From: CBDCRK01 sp965220955
GTDB taxonomy: Bacteria; Desulfobacterota; Binatia; Bin18; CBDCRK01
NCBI GenBank assembly: GCA_965220955.1
Contig: CBDCRK010000017.1
Coordinates: 1 to 64,000, forward strand
Direction of reading: 5' to 3'
Length of the DNA: 64,000 nucleotides
Shown here: one piece after another, positions 47,124 through 55,840 of the stretch
How positions within the stretch are numbered: position 1 is the stretch's first letter
Layout: each line of letters begins with the position of its first letter
Notes under the pieces: model-generated
The model's input: only the letters and a program-made list of their open reading frames with translations
Databases searched by the model: none
Told to the model about the DNA's origin: nothing
Translations under genes and position numbers: made by a program

Positions 47124-47153
47124 GGCCAGCGAGCAGAAGGGAAGGACACCACA

Positions 47154-48593
47154 ATGGCGCGAAACCTTTTTGGACGTCGCTCCAAGATGGCCACACAACA
47201 GACCCAAGAGCAGGCCAGAGAACAGGCCAGAGAACAGGGCACAGAGCACGAGGACCGGGTGGAAGCCGCGGTAGTCGAGGAGGCGGACGGGACGGCTGAG
47301 ACCGCCGCGCTGGCGCGCAGCCAGACCTCGGCTACGCTGATCGCCGATATGGCGGCACGCATACACCCGACCGTTGTTCAGGCCCTCGACATGGCCAAGG
47401 CGGCCGAGCTGGACCGCGACGCCCTTGCCACCCAACTCCGGGCCTTCCTCGATACTGAGGAGTCGGTCGCCTCGGACCTGACCCCGCTCGACCGCCAGCG
47501 GGTGGTGCGGCGGCTGGTCGACGACATCAGGGGACTTGGCCCACTGGAGCCACTGTTCAATGACCCGAATATTTCCGACATCCTGGTCAACGGCCTCAAA
47601 TCGGTCTACATCGAACGCCGGGGTAGGCTGGAGAAGGTCGATATCAGGTTCCGCGACGAGCAGCACCTGCTCAATGTTGCCCAGCGTATTGCCGGCTGGG
47701 TCGGACGGCGGGTTGACGAGGCCAGCCCGATGGTTGACGCCAGACTCCCCGACGGCAGCCGCGTCAACATTGTTATTCCCCCGCTGGCGCTCGACGGAGC
47801 GGCGTTCTCGATTCGGCGCTTTGTGGCCAGGGGTATCAGCCTCGAAGACATGGCCGCCCGTCAGGCGTTCACCCCGGCAATGGCCAGGCTGCTCCAGGTC
47901 TGTGTCAAAGCCCGGCTGAACATTCTGATTGCCGGCGGCACCGGGGCGGGCAAGACAACATTTATGAACGCCTTGTCGCGCGAGATCAGCCAAGCCGAGC
48001 GGCTGGTGACCATCGAAGATTCGGCTGAGTTGCAGCTCCAGCAGCCGCATGTGGTCCGGCTGGAAACACGCACCATGAGCGTCGAGGGCACCGGACAGGT
48101 CACAATCCGCGACCTGCTGATCAACGCCCTGCGGATGCGGCCCGACCGTATCATTGTTGGCGAGGTGCGCGGCGGAGAGGCCAACGAGATGCTGCAAGCA
48201 ATGAATACCGGCCATCCGGGCTCAATGTGCACGCTCCATGCCAACACCCCGCGCGATGCGCTGATGCGGCTCGAAAACATGCTGATGATGACATCGGGCG
48301 ATATACCGCTGACCGCAATGCGCCGCCAAATTGTGTCGGCCCTCGACCTCGTTGTCCAGATGGCCAGGCTCCGCTCCGGCCACCGTTGCGTGACCAGCAT
48401 TACCGACGTGGTTGGGATGGAGGGTGACATTGTGACCACCGAGGAGATGTGGCGCCGCCTGCCGGGCGAGGCACATATGTTTGAGAGCAGCGGCCGTCAG
48501 CCGTCATGGATGGCGGCAGTCGAGGCGGCGGGATTACAGGCCGAGTTGCTGGAGGTGCTGCAGATGAGCAGCGGCGGCGAGGTGGCGGCATGA
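47154..48593 (+). CDS. tadA: TadA/CpaF pilus assembly ATPase
   Basis: A 479-residue secretion ATPase of the CpaF type. An N-terminal Gln/Glu/Arg-rich region (QAREQAREQ duplication) precedes the domain with ISDILVNGLKSVYIERRG. The ATPase core has Walker A GGTGAGKTT near residue 263, the Asp-box IEDSAELQL, Walker B RIIVGEVRGGEA and the His-box TGHPGSMCTLHANTP. All catalytic residues are present. It drives assembly (and probably retraction) of the Flp pilus at the inner membrane. Stop overlaps the tadB ATG (ATGA). Confidence 0.93.
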   Translation: MARNLFGRRSKMATQQTQEQAREQAREQGTEHEDRVEAAVVEEADGTAETAALARSQTSATLIADMAARIHPTVVQALDMAKAAELDRDALATQLRAFLDTEESVASDLTPLDRQRVVRRLVDDIRGLGPLEPLFNDPNISDILVNGLKSVYIERRGRLEKVDIRFRDEQHLLNVAQRIAGWVGRRVDEASPMVDARLPDGSRVNIVIPPLALDGAAFSIRRFVARGISLEDMAARQAFTPAMARLLQVCVKARLNILIAGGTGAGKTTFMNALSREISQAERLVTIEDSAELQLQQPHVVRLETRTMSVEGTGQVTIRDLLINALRMRPDRIIVGEVRGGEANEMLQAMNTGHPGSMCTLHANTPRDALMRLENMLMMTSGDIPLTAMRRQIVSALDLVVQMARLRSGHRCVTSITDVVGMEGDIVTTEEMWRRLPGEAHMFESSGRQPSWMAAVEAAGLQAELLEVLQMSSGGEVAA

Positions 48594-49618
48594 ACCTGGT
48601 GTTGATTGTGTTATGTGTGGCGGGCGTGCTGATCCCAGCCGGGCTTGCCCTGGCTGCGGTCGGTAGTCCAATGTTAAGAGTGACCAGCGCGGTGGGTGCA
48701 CTGGTGATTGAGGTGCTGTGCGTCGTGCTGTGGTGGGATAGTCGCTCGGAGCGGAAGGTGCTCGACCGGCGGCTGCGGCTGGTCGCCGCGCCGCTGAGCG
48801 GAGACGCGCCAACGGACGAAGACAGCACTGTTGAGGTCAGCGTGTTCCGCCAACGACGCGCCAAGTCGTGGCTGTTGGACCAGCTTACACAGCGGTTCTC
48901 TATGATTGATGTCCGTAAATCTTTGCCCAAGGCGGTCGGGCTTGGCGCTGTGGGGGCGGTTGTGCTTAGCCTGGGGGCGGTGTTTGCCAATGTCGGGCTG
49001 CTGTCATTGCTGCTGGTGCCAGTAGGCTGGCTCGGGATAAGCTGGGCCGCTCTGGCAATGCAGGATGCGGGCCAGCGGGCCGAGTTCCTCAAGCTGTTTC
49101 CCGAGGCGGTAGACCATGTTGTGAATCTCATGCGGGCGGGCTTGCCGTCGGTAGAAGCGATCTCGGTCGTTGCTGAGGAGGCGCAGCCGCCGGTCAACGT
49201 TGTCCTGCAGGAAATCGCTGAGGGAGTTTCAGCCGGGCTTGATCCAGAGAAGGTGATCCGGGGAAGAGCGGCGCATGTCCGTATCTCGGAATTCACCCTC
49301 TTTGCGGCGGCGATCTGCCTGCAGCGGACAACCGGCGGCGGCGTGTCGGGCGCGCTCAACAATCTGTCGGCAACGCTGCGCGCCCGACGCGAGACCGCAG
49401 CCAAGGCGCACAGTTCTACCGCCCAGACACGGCTTACCCTGGTTGTGCTCACGCTGGTTCCAGTTGTGGTGCTGTTGGTCCAAAACTTTAGCAATCCGCA
49501 GACAATCGAGACGCTGTTCTTTACCGAGTCGGGCACAACGCTGCTCCGCTATGGCGTTGGGTGCATTGTTGCCGGACTGCTGGTCGCCCGCGGCCTGGCC
49601 GCCCGCGTCGGGCGCTGA
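48590..49618 (+). CDS. tadB: TadB inner-membrane platform protein
   Basis: A 342-residue T2SS-F family protein. It begins with two membrane helices (NLVLIVLCVAGVLIPAGLAL and a second near residue 40), has another pair near 125-160, the F domain with PEAVDHVVNLMRAGLPSVEA and a C-terminal helix pair (LTLVVLTLVPVVVLLV). The start at 48590 overlaps the tadA stop. With TadC it forms the platform on which TadA acts. The longer upstream frame is in tadA and is not used. Confidence 0.9.
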   Translation: MNLVLIVLCVAGVLIPAGLALAAVGSPMLRVTSAVGALVIEVLCVVLWWDSRSERKVLDRRLRLVAAPLSGDAPTDEDSTVEVSVFRQRRAKSWLLDQLTQRFSMIDVRKSLPKAVGLGAVGAVVLSLGAVFANVGLLSLLLVPVGWLGISWAALAMQDAGQRAEFLKLFPEAVDHVVNLMRAGLPSVEAISVVAEEAQPPVNVVLQEIAEGVSAGLDPEKVIRGRAAHVRISEFTLFAAAICLQRTTGGGVSGALNNLSATLRARRETAAKAHSSTAQTRLTLVVLTLVPVVVLLVQNFSNPQTIETLFFTESGTTLLRYGVGCIVAGLLVARGLAARVGR

Positions 49619-49634
49619 GACACGGAGAAGGCAG

Positions 49635-50603
49635 ATGTCCTGGCTCATGGTGTTAGCTGTTGTTGCGGCGGTGCTGATTCTGGCAGTCGCCGCCCGCTTT
49701 GTGTTTCATGAAAGTCGCCGGGCCCAAGTGCTCGACCGCCGACTCACCGGGCTGCGGGCGTGGATGGTGTCGGTGTATGGCGAACCGGAACAGCGGCGCA
49801 AGCGGAATGCCGCGGGCAGTTCAGTGTACCAGTTCTCGGTCGTTGTACTCAACATCTTGGCCATGCTGGTCCCGATCGGGGTGGCAGAGCGGGCCAAACT
49901 GAGACAGCTCGTCATCAAGGCTGGTTTCCGGCACCCCGACGCGTTGTCGGTGTTCATGACGATCAAGCTCATTGTCACCCTGGCGGGCGGTGTCCTGGCT
50001 GGCCTCCTGGTGTCGCGGGGGCAGTGGCTCGGGGACTATATCTGGCTGAGCGTTCTGGCTGGTTTGGTTGGGGCGGTGATCGGCGGGCTTGTGCCCGAGA
50101 TAGGGCTGCGCTACTTCGCTACCCGCCGGCTGCGGAAGATGACCACGGCCCTGCCGGATGCGCTCGATCTCATGATGCTGGGCCTCGAATCTGGACTCAC
50201 TTTCGAGCGCACCCTGGTCAGGGTTGTTCAAGAACTCAGGCCCCTGGAGCCCGAGCTGGCCCGGGAACTGGCGCTGGTCGAGGTTGAGCTGCGCCTTGGC
50301 GGCGACCGCAAAATTGTGTTCGGTGACCTCTATACGCGCACCGAGATACAGGGCGTGCGCGACATGGCCACAACCCTTGTCCAGGGCGAGCGCTATGGCA
50401 CGCCGCTGGCCCAGTCGATGCAAAACATTGCGCGCAACGAGCGTGTACAACGGGCGGCCCGTATTGCGGCCCAGGTCGAACGGCTGCCGGTACTGATGAC
50501 CCTACCCGCGCTTCTGCTGGTGACGCCGGGTACGATTCTGCTGGTAGCGGGTCCGGCCTTCCTCCTGGCGCTCCAAGCGATGCGCGGCCTCACCGGTCAA
50601 TGA
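49635..50603 (+). CDS. tadC: TadC inner-membrane platform protein
   Basis: A 322-residue paralogue-type partner of TadB. Start at 49635 (GGAGAAGG upstream) with membrane helix MVLAVVAAVLILAVAARFVF. The F domain has LPDALDLMMLGLESGLTFERT and GVRDMATTLVQGERYGTPLA; the C-terminus has LPVLMTLPALLLVTPGTILL. Gap of 16 bp after tadB. It is the last plus-strand tad gene and is convergent with cpaB; a 33-bp gap separates them. Confidence 0.9.
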   Translation: MSWLMVLAVVAAVLILAVAARFVFHESRRAQVLDRRLTGLRAWMVSVYGEPEQRRKRNAAGSSVYQFSVVVLNILAMLVPIGVAERAKLRQLVIKAGFRHPDALSVFMTIKLIVTLAGGVLAGLLVSRGQWLGDYIWLSVLAGLVGAVIGGLVPEIGLRYFATRRLRKMTTALPDALDLMMLGLESGLTFERTLVRVVQELRPLEPELARELALVEVELRLGGDRKIVFGDLYTRTEIQGVRDMATTLVQGERYGTPLAQSMQNIARNERVQRAARIAAQVERLPVLMTLPALLLVTPGTILLVAGPAFLLALQAMRGLTGQ

Positions 50604-50636
50604 AGAAGCCTGGGTGTACTCCCGACCTCTGAAAAC

Positions 50637-51512
50637 TTATTTTGCCAGCAGCACATCCTCGCGGCTGTTGCCGCGAAAAACTCGTACCTGAACCTGTGGC
50701 TGGTTGGGCTCCTTCGTTGCTGGCGGCGGCAGCAGCGTTCGGAGGCCGACCGGCGGTCGCCAGCCAACTCGGCCAGCCTGGCTGAGCGGGCGGAGGGCGA
50801 GCGAGATGCTGCCTCTGGTGGTGGCCAGCACAAGTCGGTCGGCCTCCGACGGCAGCACTTCGAGGGTCGCCGTGTTGGGGTCGCGCTGCCTCTCGCTCTG
50901 CTCGGGCTGGGCCTCACTTGAGACGCTCTCGACTCGGCGGTTGACGGCAACAACACGGATATTTTCCAGGATCATCCGGCTGAAGGTGTTGAGCTGGCTC
51001 CCGTCATCTGAGAGCTGCATGGTGAAGATCACGTCAACCCGATCGCCTGGAGAAATCAGCCCGGCGTGGCTCGTCGTCGGGTTGACCATAATTGTGATGG
51101 CACGGTGGTTGGGCGTGAGGACGGTGGCCAGGAAACCGTCCTGGCCGGGACGCACCAGCGCTGACGAGGTCAGCGGTGTGCCAGCGAGTAGCGCTGTGCG
51201 CACCACAGCGCCGATCACAGCAGACGGCTCGGTGTTGTCTCTACGCATGTGGCCGGAAAAGACGGCCGTGGGCTCGATCGGCACATAGGTGACATCATTC
51301 GCCGTGAGCAGCGTGCCAATACTCAGGTCGCGGGCCGCGGCAAGCACCTCGACTGGTGGGACGGTTGGTTCGGGCGGTGGCGGCGGCGTCTGCACTGGCG
51401 TGGGCGGTGGCGGCGAGTCATCCTGGTCGAGATACAGCACCGCGATGACCATGAGGGCGATCGCGGGGACAAGCCCAAGCAGAATAAACAGCAGCAGGGA
51501 AGATCTTCGCAT
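50637..51512 (-). CDS. cpaB: Flp pilus assembly protein CpaB/RcpC
   Basis: A 291-residue protein: N-terminal membrane anchor (LLLFILLGLVPAIALMVIAV), a Pro-rich linker (PPPPTPVQTPPPPPEP), a SAF domain (VEVLAAARDLSIGTLLTAND, then VIGAVVRTALLAGTPL) and the CpaB C-terminal domain with HRAITIMVNPTTSHAGLISP and GDRVDVIFT. It is thought to work in the periplasm with the secretin. Unlike in most tad loci it lies on the strand opposite tadZABC, together with tadV. It is followed by no further pilus gene. Confidence 0.9.
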   Translation of the reverse strand: MRRSSLLLFILLGLVPAIALMVIAVLYLDQDDSPPPPTPVQTPPPPPEPTVPPVEVLAAARDLSIGTLLTANDVTYVPIEPTAVFSGHMRRDNTEPSAVIGAVVRTALLAGTPLTSSALVRPGQDGFLATVLTPNHRAITIMVNPTTSHAGLISPGDRVDVIFTMQLSDDGSQLNTFSRMILENIRVVAVNRRVESVSSEAQPEQSERQRDPNTATLEVLPSEADRLVLATTRGSISLALRPLSQAGRVGWRPPVGLRTLLPPPATKEPNQPQVQVRVFRGNSREDVLLAK

Positions 51513-51521
51513 AGGCGGTTG

Positions 51522-52052
51522 TCAGGCGGAAAAGGCCCGCATCGTCAAGAGGACAATGGCTGGCGGGGCAATGGCTACCGCAAAAGGGAGATTGGAACGC
51601 AATTGGCGGGTCATATCGAACGGCAGCAGGACAAAAAGGGCCAGGCCGAGGCTGAGCAGTCCCATACCGACCAGAAAGAGAACCATGTCAGACGGACCGA
51701 CCCACAGGCCCGCCGCCGCCATGAGCTTGCCGTCGCCACCGCCCAGCCCACCAGTGGCGAACAGGCCAAACCCCACCAATAGCAGGATCGCAGCGGTCAC
51801 AATATGGGTCCACAGCGGCGCTCTGGCGTTCGGGTCGGCGGTCACGGCGTAGAGCGCAAACAGGGCCAGCAGGGCGAGCGGAACGCTGTCCGGGATGGAG
51901 CGGCTGGCCAGGTCAGAAACAACGGCGGCGATGAATAGCCCACAACAGGTGAGCAGGATGACGGGTTCAAGCACGGGTCTTCTCTTCACAGGGTCGCTGG
52001 GAAACCGACCGACGGTCATATTGCCACTATAGTCCAAGTTGTCAGCGCTCAT
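51522..52052 (-). CDS. tadV: TadV/CpaA prepilin peptidase (A24)
   Basis: A 176-residue membrane protein with about five or six hydrophobic segments. The two catalytic Asp motifs of A24 peptidases are present: SDLASRSIPD (first Asp) and GGGDGKLMAA (GxGD). It lacks the methyltransferase domain, as is normal for TadV/CpaA. It should cleave the Flp and TadE-type prepilins. The first ATG gives a 30-residue polar extension; an internal ATG at 52019 is possible, neither having a clear ribosome-binding site. Its stop is 10 bp upstream of cpaB, so the two form an operon. Confidence 0.87.
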   Translation of the reverse strand: MSADNLDYSGNMTVGRFPSDPVKRRPVLEPVILLTCCGLFIAAVVSDLASRSIPDSVPLALLALFALYAVTADPNARAPLWTHIVTAAILLLVGFGLFATGGLGGGDGKLMAAAGLWVGPSDMVLFLVGMGLLSLGLALFVLLPFDMTRQLRSNLPFAVAIAPPAIVLLTMRAFSA

Positions 52053-52095
52053 TGGGTTAAGATCAGACGTGAGCCCGTGAACCGGCGTGCGGTGG

Positions 52096-53637
52096 CTATA
52101 TTTTGATGTTCAGCTCGATAAAGCCGAAGTTGGCGTCGCTGCCGGGATAGATGTGGTCGACGATGCTGTCGCCGAACACATGGGCAAAGAAAACGTTCAC
52201 GTTGACGTTCTCGTTGATCGTGTAGCTGAGCGTGGTCTCGACGATTTTGAGCAGCCCGCGTTTGCCAAACGCCGGGCGGCCGGCGAAACCAAAGCCGACT
52301 TGGCGGTCCTGTAACGTAGCCCCGGCACCCTGATACCACAGGTCGTTTTTTTCGGAGACGCGGATGTTGTGGAAGTCGGTCCTCCAGACCAGTCCTTTGA
52401 ACGGACGCAGAATAAGCTGGAAGAAGGCGTCCTCGTTGTTCATCAGATTATAGAAGGTGGAAAACGAATAGACGCGCGCCGTTGGCAGCAGTTGAAAAAA
52501 GGTCTCGTGGTCGCCGTCGTTGGGGTCGTTGTCGCCCGAGCTGCGGTTGTAGCCCGCGCGCAACCACGGCTTCCACGGAAGCCCGCTCGGCTGCCAGCCG
52601 GCCTCCGCAGCGAAGGCCCACGCCTGGTGGTCTTGCCTGCCCCAGTCGCCGCCCTGTCCCACGCCCCAGCCCAGCAGGTCGATGAGCCCTGCCTTAGTCG
52701 GAATGATGTGCACGAGATGGCCGCCGCCGGTGTGCACAGTAATATGCCGCCGGTCGGCGTTGCGCACCGCGGCCGGCCGGTTATCGGTCGGCCGGAGATT
52801 GCGGCCGTCAGCGTAGTAGATGTAGAAGAGGCGCGCGTCACTCGTGTCTGCGAACGCGGGCCGTGTGACGTTGAATGCGGTGTAGAGCACGTCGATGTCG
52901 TCTATTGTCTTCATGCCGGCCAGGTCGAAACCGCCCTGGGTGGGGTGGGAGCCGTGGACGGTGAGGTTATACGCGCCCTTGGTGTAGCTTGCCGTGAAGC
53001 CGTCGAACGCTCGCCCGGTGTGCGACCAGGCGAACGGGCCGAGCAGGCGGTTCGAGGCGCGAAAGCGTTTGATCCAGTCAATCGTCGGATCCTTGCTCAT
53101 AACCTCCGCGCCCTCGGCAAACAGCAGCCGGCCGCCTTTGAGCGTCAGGCCTGGTATGCCAAGTTTCTTGAGCGTCAGATGGGCCTGCTTGAGGAAGACG
53201 CTGGCATCGTTATCTTTTCGGCTGTGAACCAGATAGACGTGACCCAAACCGAGCGCGCCCTGCGGGGCTGGGCCGACGGCGTCGTTGGGCAGACCCAGCA
53301 GCGACGTATTTTGCGTCTCAACATACAGATCGAAGAAGTCGTCGGTCCACTTGAGGCCCAGCTTGGCGTTGGTGGCGGCATACGCATAGCTGTTGTCGCC
53401 GGAGGTTGGTCCAAACCAATCCCAGAACTCCCCGCGCACACGCAGGCTGGCCGATAGCGACAGCTTCTCCGATATCTGGGTGAGCGGCAGTTCCGCCTTC
53501 AGCGGCGCAGGAGCCAGCAGGAGGAGGCCCACTCCCGTCAACAACACGCATCCCCACCGAGTCGCGCGGAATATATAACAAATCGTCTGACGGGTCGTCT
53601 CGACGGCTTTCGCCACGGTTTTTTCACAAACGCTCAT
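52096..53637 (-). CDS. Outer-membrane porin, alginate-export family
   Basis: A 513-residue protein with an N-terminal signal region (GCVLLTGVGLLLLAPAPLKA) and a series of amphipathic beta strands ending in an aromatic/Ile pattern (FGFIELNIKI). Segments such as LSLSASLRVRGEFWDWF, GGRLLFAEGAEVM, HTGRAFDGFTASY and WLRAGYNRSSGDNDPNDGDH match the alginate-export (AlgE-like) barrel, often annotated so in non-alginate producers. It probably forms a channel for anionic sugars or other acids. Two 11-bp direct repeats lie about 55 bp upstream of its ATG. No alginate biosynthesis genes are in the window. Confidence 0.82.
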   Translation of the reverse strand: MSVCEKTVAKAVETTRQTICYIFRATRWGCVLLTGVGLLLLAPAPLKAELPLTQISEKLSLSASLRVRGEFWDWFGPTSGDNSYAYAATNAKLGLKWTDDFFDLYVETQNTSLLGLPNDAVGPAPQGALGLGHVYLVHSRKDNDASVFLKQAHLTLKKLGIPGLTLKGGRLLFAEGAEVMSKDPTIDWIKRFRASNRLLGPFAWSHTGRAFDGFTASYTKGAYNLTVHGSHPTQGGFDLAGMKTIDDIDVLYTAFNVTRPAFADTSDARLFYIYYADGRNLRPTDNRPAAVRNADRRHITVHTGGGHLVHIIPTKAGLIDLLGWGVGQGGDWGRQDHQAWAFAAEAGWQPSGLPWKPWLRAGYNRSSGDNDPNDGDHETFFQLLPTARVYSFSTFYNLMNNEDAFFQLILRPFKGLVWRTDFHNIRVSEKNDLWYQGAGATLQDRQVGFGFAGRPAFGKRGLLKIVETTLSYTINENVNVNVFFAHVFGDSIVDHIYPGSDANFGFIELNIKI

Positions 53638-53690
53638 AACCTCTCTCTCAAAATCCTCAACTAACCCACACGTATGAGTGCCCGCGTCTT

Positions 53691-53712
53691 TAGTGTGAAC
53701 ATAGTGTGAACA
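53691..53712 (-). promoter_or_regulatory. Two 11-bp direct repeats upstream of the porin gene
   Basis: On the minus strand TGTTCACACTA occurs twice in a row, which is TTCACAC repeated with a 4-bp spacer. This spacing (7 bp plus 4 bp, one helical turn) is that of sites bound by PhoB/OmpR-type response regulators. The half-site resembles, but is not identical to, a Pho-box half (CTGTCAC). Confidence 0.45.
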
Positions 53713-53751
53713 CGCCAGAGCAAAACGCTCGATAATTGCACACAGCTACAG

Positions 53752-54324
53752 CTACTCCGCCACGAAGAGACGGATGATGACGCCGCCCATCACGTCACCG
53801 AGCTTGAAGTCGTTCCGTGGCGACTTGGGGTGGCTGTTGTGGCATGTGACGCACGCCTCGACATTCGCCACATCCGCATAGATGCCCACGAAGCTTTGCT
53901 TACCGAAGATCTTCTCCTCGGCATAGAAACGCTCCTTGGGATTGGTCATCACGTGCTGAAGGCCTTGCTCCTCCACAGGTGTGATCGGACCCATCGCCTC
54001 GTTGATCGGGGTGAGCGAGCGCAGCGCGAGCTCGAAGGCATCGGTGCCATCCTCATCCAAGGTTTCCTCGGCGGCTAAACGGAACATCTGCGCTGGCAAC
54101 GGCAGCCCCTTTTTCTTTTTGAAGTGCTCCGAGGTGGTGACAACGGATTCCTCGTTGGTGAGCCGCTGCACAACATCCCTCGTATAGACCTTGCGGTTGG
54201 CGAAGGCCAACTCGTAGAGCATGTCGGCGACCTGACGATGCGGAATCCCGTCGCCAGCGGCACCGGCACTGGCAGCGACGGTGAGACTGAGAGTCAAGAT
54301 CAGGATCTTGGTCAGTGGTTTCAT
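53752..54324 (-). CDS. Tll0287-like (DUF3365) periplasmic haem protein
   Basis: A 190-residue protein with a signal peptide (ILILTLSLTVAASAGA) and a mature domain of the DUF3365/Tll0287 type: helices at the N-terminus, PMAQM-type middle (LPAQMFRLAAEETLDEDGTD), and the haem motif ACVTCHNSHPKSPRNDFKLG near the C-terminus. The single CxxCH should bind one c-type haem. Family members act as redox sensors, free or fused to kinases. It lies between the porin and the helical-repeat protein on the same strand, and a second haem protein (cytochrome c peroxidase) is two genes upstream. Confidence 0.85.
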   Translation of the reverse strand: MKPLTKILILTLSLTVAASAGAAGDGIPHRQVADMLYELAFANRKVYTRDVVQRLTNEESVVTTSEHFKKKKGLPLPAQMFRLAAEETLDEDGTDAFELALRSLTPINEAMGPITPVEEQGLQHVMTNPKERFYAEEKIFGKQSFVGIYADVANVEACVTCHNSHPKSPRNDFKLGDVMGGVIIRLFVAE

Positions 54325-54356
54325 TGGAACCTCCTGATACGGATTAACACTTTTGA

Positions 54357-54600
54357 GTGCCTCTAATAATGAGCACGAAGTGGACGAAGAAGGCGAACAC
54401 CACAGCCCAGCTTGTCGAACCGTGAAAAGATGCGGCGGAAGCCTTTTAGGCTGCGAAAGAGCAGTTCCACTTCATTATTGCGTTTCTTATACTTCTCTCG
54501 GTCGTACCCCCACGGTTTGTCGCGATTGCTCTTCAGCGGCACGAGCCGATGTCTCCCGGTCCGGCAAACGCGACAAACTTCGCCTGATCTACGTTGCTTG
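54357..54600 (-). pseudogene. IS5-family transposase remnant, C-terminal part
   Basis: Read on the minus strand, the fragment encodes NRDKPWGYDREKYKKRNNEV, ELLFRSLKGFRRIFSRFDKL and, after a frame change, VVFAFFVHFVLIIRG. This is the end of a DDE transposase of the IS5 type (Y-K-x-R-N-x-x-E with the catalytic Glu, then FRRI-x-x-R-x-DK and the AFxHF helix). There is no N-terminus and the frame is broken, so it is inactive. It abuts the 3' end of the next gene. Confidence 0.75.
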
Positions 54601-55599
54601 GGCGGCCGCCTGGGCCAGAACGTCCAGGTTCCTAATCATTCGTAATACCTGGGCGAACACGTCCGTCGGTCCTTTATTCCGTTCTTCACCGCGAGACGCG
54701 TGTGGCAAGTTAATGTCCAGATGTAGCTTTATGCGTGTCATCTCTGCCAGCAGGATGTTGGTAATCTCAAAGACCTCCGTCGGGGTTATCCGTACAAGCG
54801 TCAGAGTCGGAACGTTGGATGCATCCATGCCCAGTCTGGACTGAAGGTTAATGACCTTGTATGTGGCCCTGAGCATCTGCTGGGCGACCTGCTGTGGGCG
54901 TTTTCTACCCTCCACTGCGGGCGGGTCGAGTTCGAGAGCGACTCCGAACTTGGCAGCGATCAATTCCATTTCGTCGTGAATACGCATCACATTCCCATAA
55001 ACATCGTTGGGCGTTATGGGGCGGCCCACAAGCCCGTCCAGCAAGAATGAGGCATCCCCCAGGTTCTTATAGACAAACGAGGGCGTCTTGCGACCTTCAA
55101 AGGGAGCCGGTTGGATCTCATCCTCGATGACGAGTTGTCTTTTCATCCTGTGTAGCTCTTCGATAATGGCCTGCACATTGCCAAAGACATCCTGCGGGGC
55201 AATATTCTTGACGGGTATTTGTCCAACCTCGGATGGAGTTATACCGAATTTTCTTTGGACACGAGATATTTTCCGCATGACTTCCAGAGTTTTGGCGTAT
55301 ACGTGAACCGGTGCTCGACCTTCCTGAGGTTCAGCCTCGTTGGGGTAATCGGAGATACCCATTGCTTCCCTCAGAATTTCGATTTCCGCAATAAGGTCCA
55401 TTGTCGCCTGAAACACATGACTCGGCGTAATGTCGATATTGTCATCCCCCGTCCCTTGGGCGGCAACCTCTCCTGCCTGGGTTCCGAACAACTCGGCTGC
55501 CCAGTCACTCCAACTCTCTTGCGCCTCCACCGGTCCAGCTGAAATCCCGAACAGTCCAAGACAGCAAAATATCATGACCTGTCTAATTCGTTTCTTCAT
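54589..55599 (-). CDS. Exported helical-repeat protein of unknown function
   Basis: A 336-residue protein. Start at 55599 gives a signal peptide (VMIFCCLGLFGISAGPVEA, cleavage before QES). The mature protein consists of about five to six repeats of ~45-60 residues, each with an (I/N)-x-P-x-(D/H)-V-(F/Y) beginning and an amphipathic helix containing I-x-E-(I/L/M): ITPSHVFQATMDLIAEIEIL, NIAPQDVFGNVQAIIEEL, ITPNDVYGNVMRIHDEMELI, ITPTEVFEITNILLAEMTRI and GPTDVFAQVLRMIRNL. Between them are EGRAP/EGRKT loops. No Cys pair, haem motif or catalytic site is visible. I do not recognise the family. Its neighbours (two c-type haem proteins, porin) suggest a periplasmic scaffold or binding role. Confidence 0.65.
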   Translation of the reverse strand: MKKRIRQVMIFCCLGLFGISAGPVEAQESWSDWAAELFGTQAGEVAAQGTGDDNIDITPSHVFQATMDLIAEIEILREAMGISDYPNEAEPQEGRAPVHVYAKTLEVMRKISRVQRKFGITPSEVGQIPVKNIAPQDVFGNVQAIIEELHRMKRQLVIEDEIQPAPFEGRKTPSFVYKNLGDASFLLDGLVGRPITPNDVYGNVMRIHDEMELIAAKFGVALELDPPAVEGRKRPQQVAQQMLRATYKVINLQSRLGMDASNVPTLTLVRITPTEVFEITNILLAEMTRIKLHLDINLPHASRGEERNKGPTDVFAQVLRMIRNLDVLAQAAAQAT

Positions 55600-55840
55600 T
55601 TTGTCTTCCCCTGATTGTGTTGTGTTTGCTACAAAGCTCACACACTGATTCCCGGCCAATACGACCGAGATATGGTAACGAACTTTTAATAAAGAGGATG
55701 CTGGGCTTTAACATACATTCGGTTTGCATGTCAAGTACCAATGTAAGCTATTGCTTCTACTGGTCAAAAAATTTCAAACTGACGCACTACCGGGAATCGA
55801 TCAGAAACCCGGCGGATACCGAGAATGACCGCGCTGGACT

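Noticed and set aside
46896..48215. 439-codon open frame on the minus strand
   Set aside because: It is antisense to tadA and tadZ, whose motifs are unmistakable; long antisense frames are expected in GC-rich coding DNA.
48400..49536. 378-codon open frame on the minus strand
   Set aside because: Antisense to tadB; Ser/Arg/Pro-rich and without recognisable domains.
52369..53457. 362-codon open frame on the plus strand
   Set aside because: Antisense to the porin gene, which has a signal peptide and beta-barrel pattern; the plus-strand product has no domain signature.
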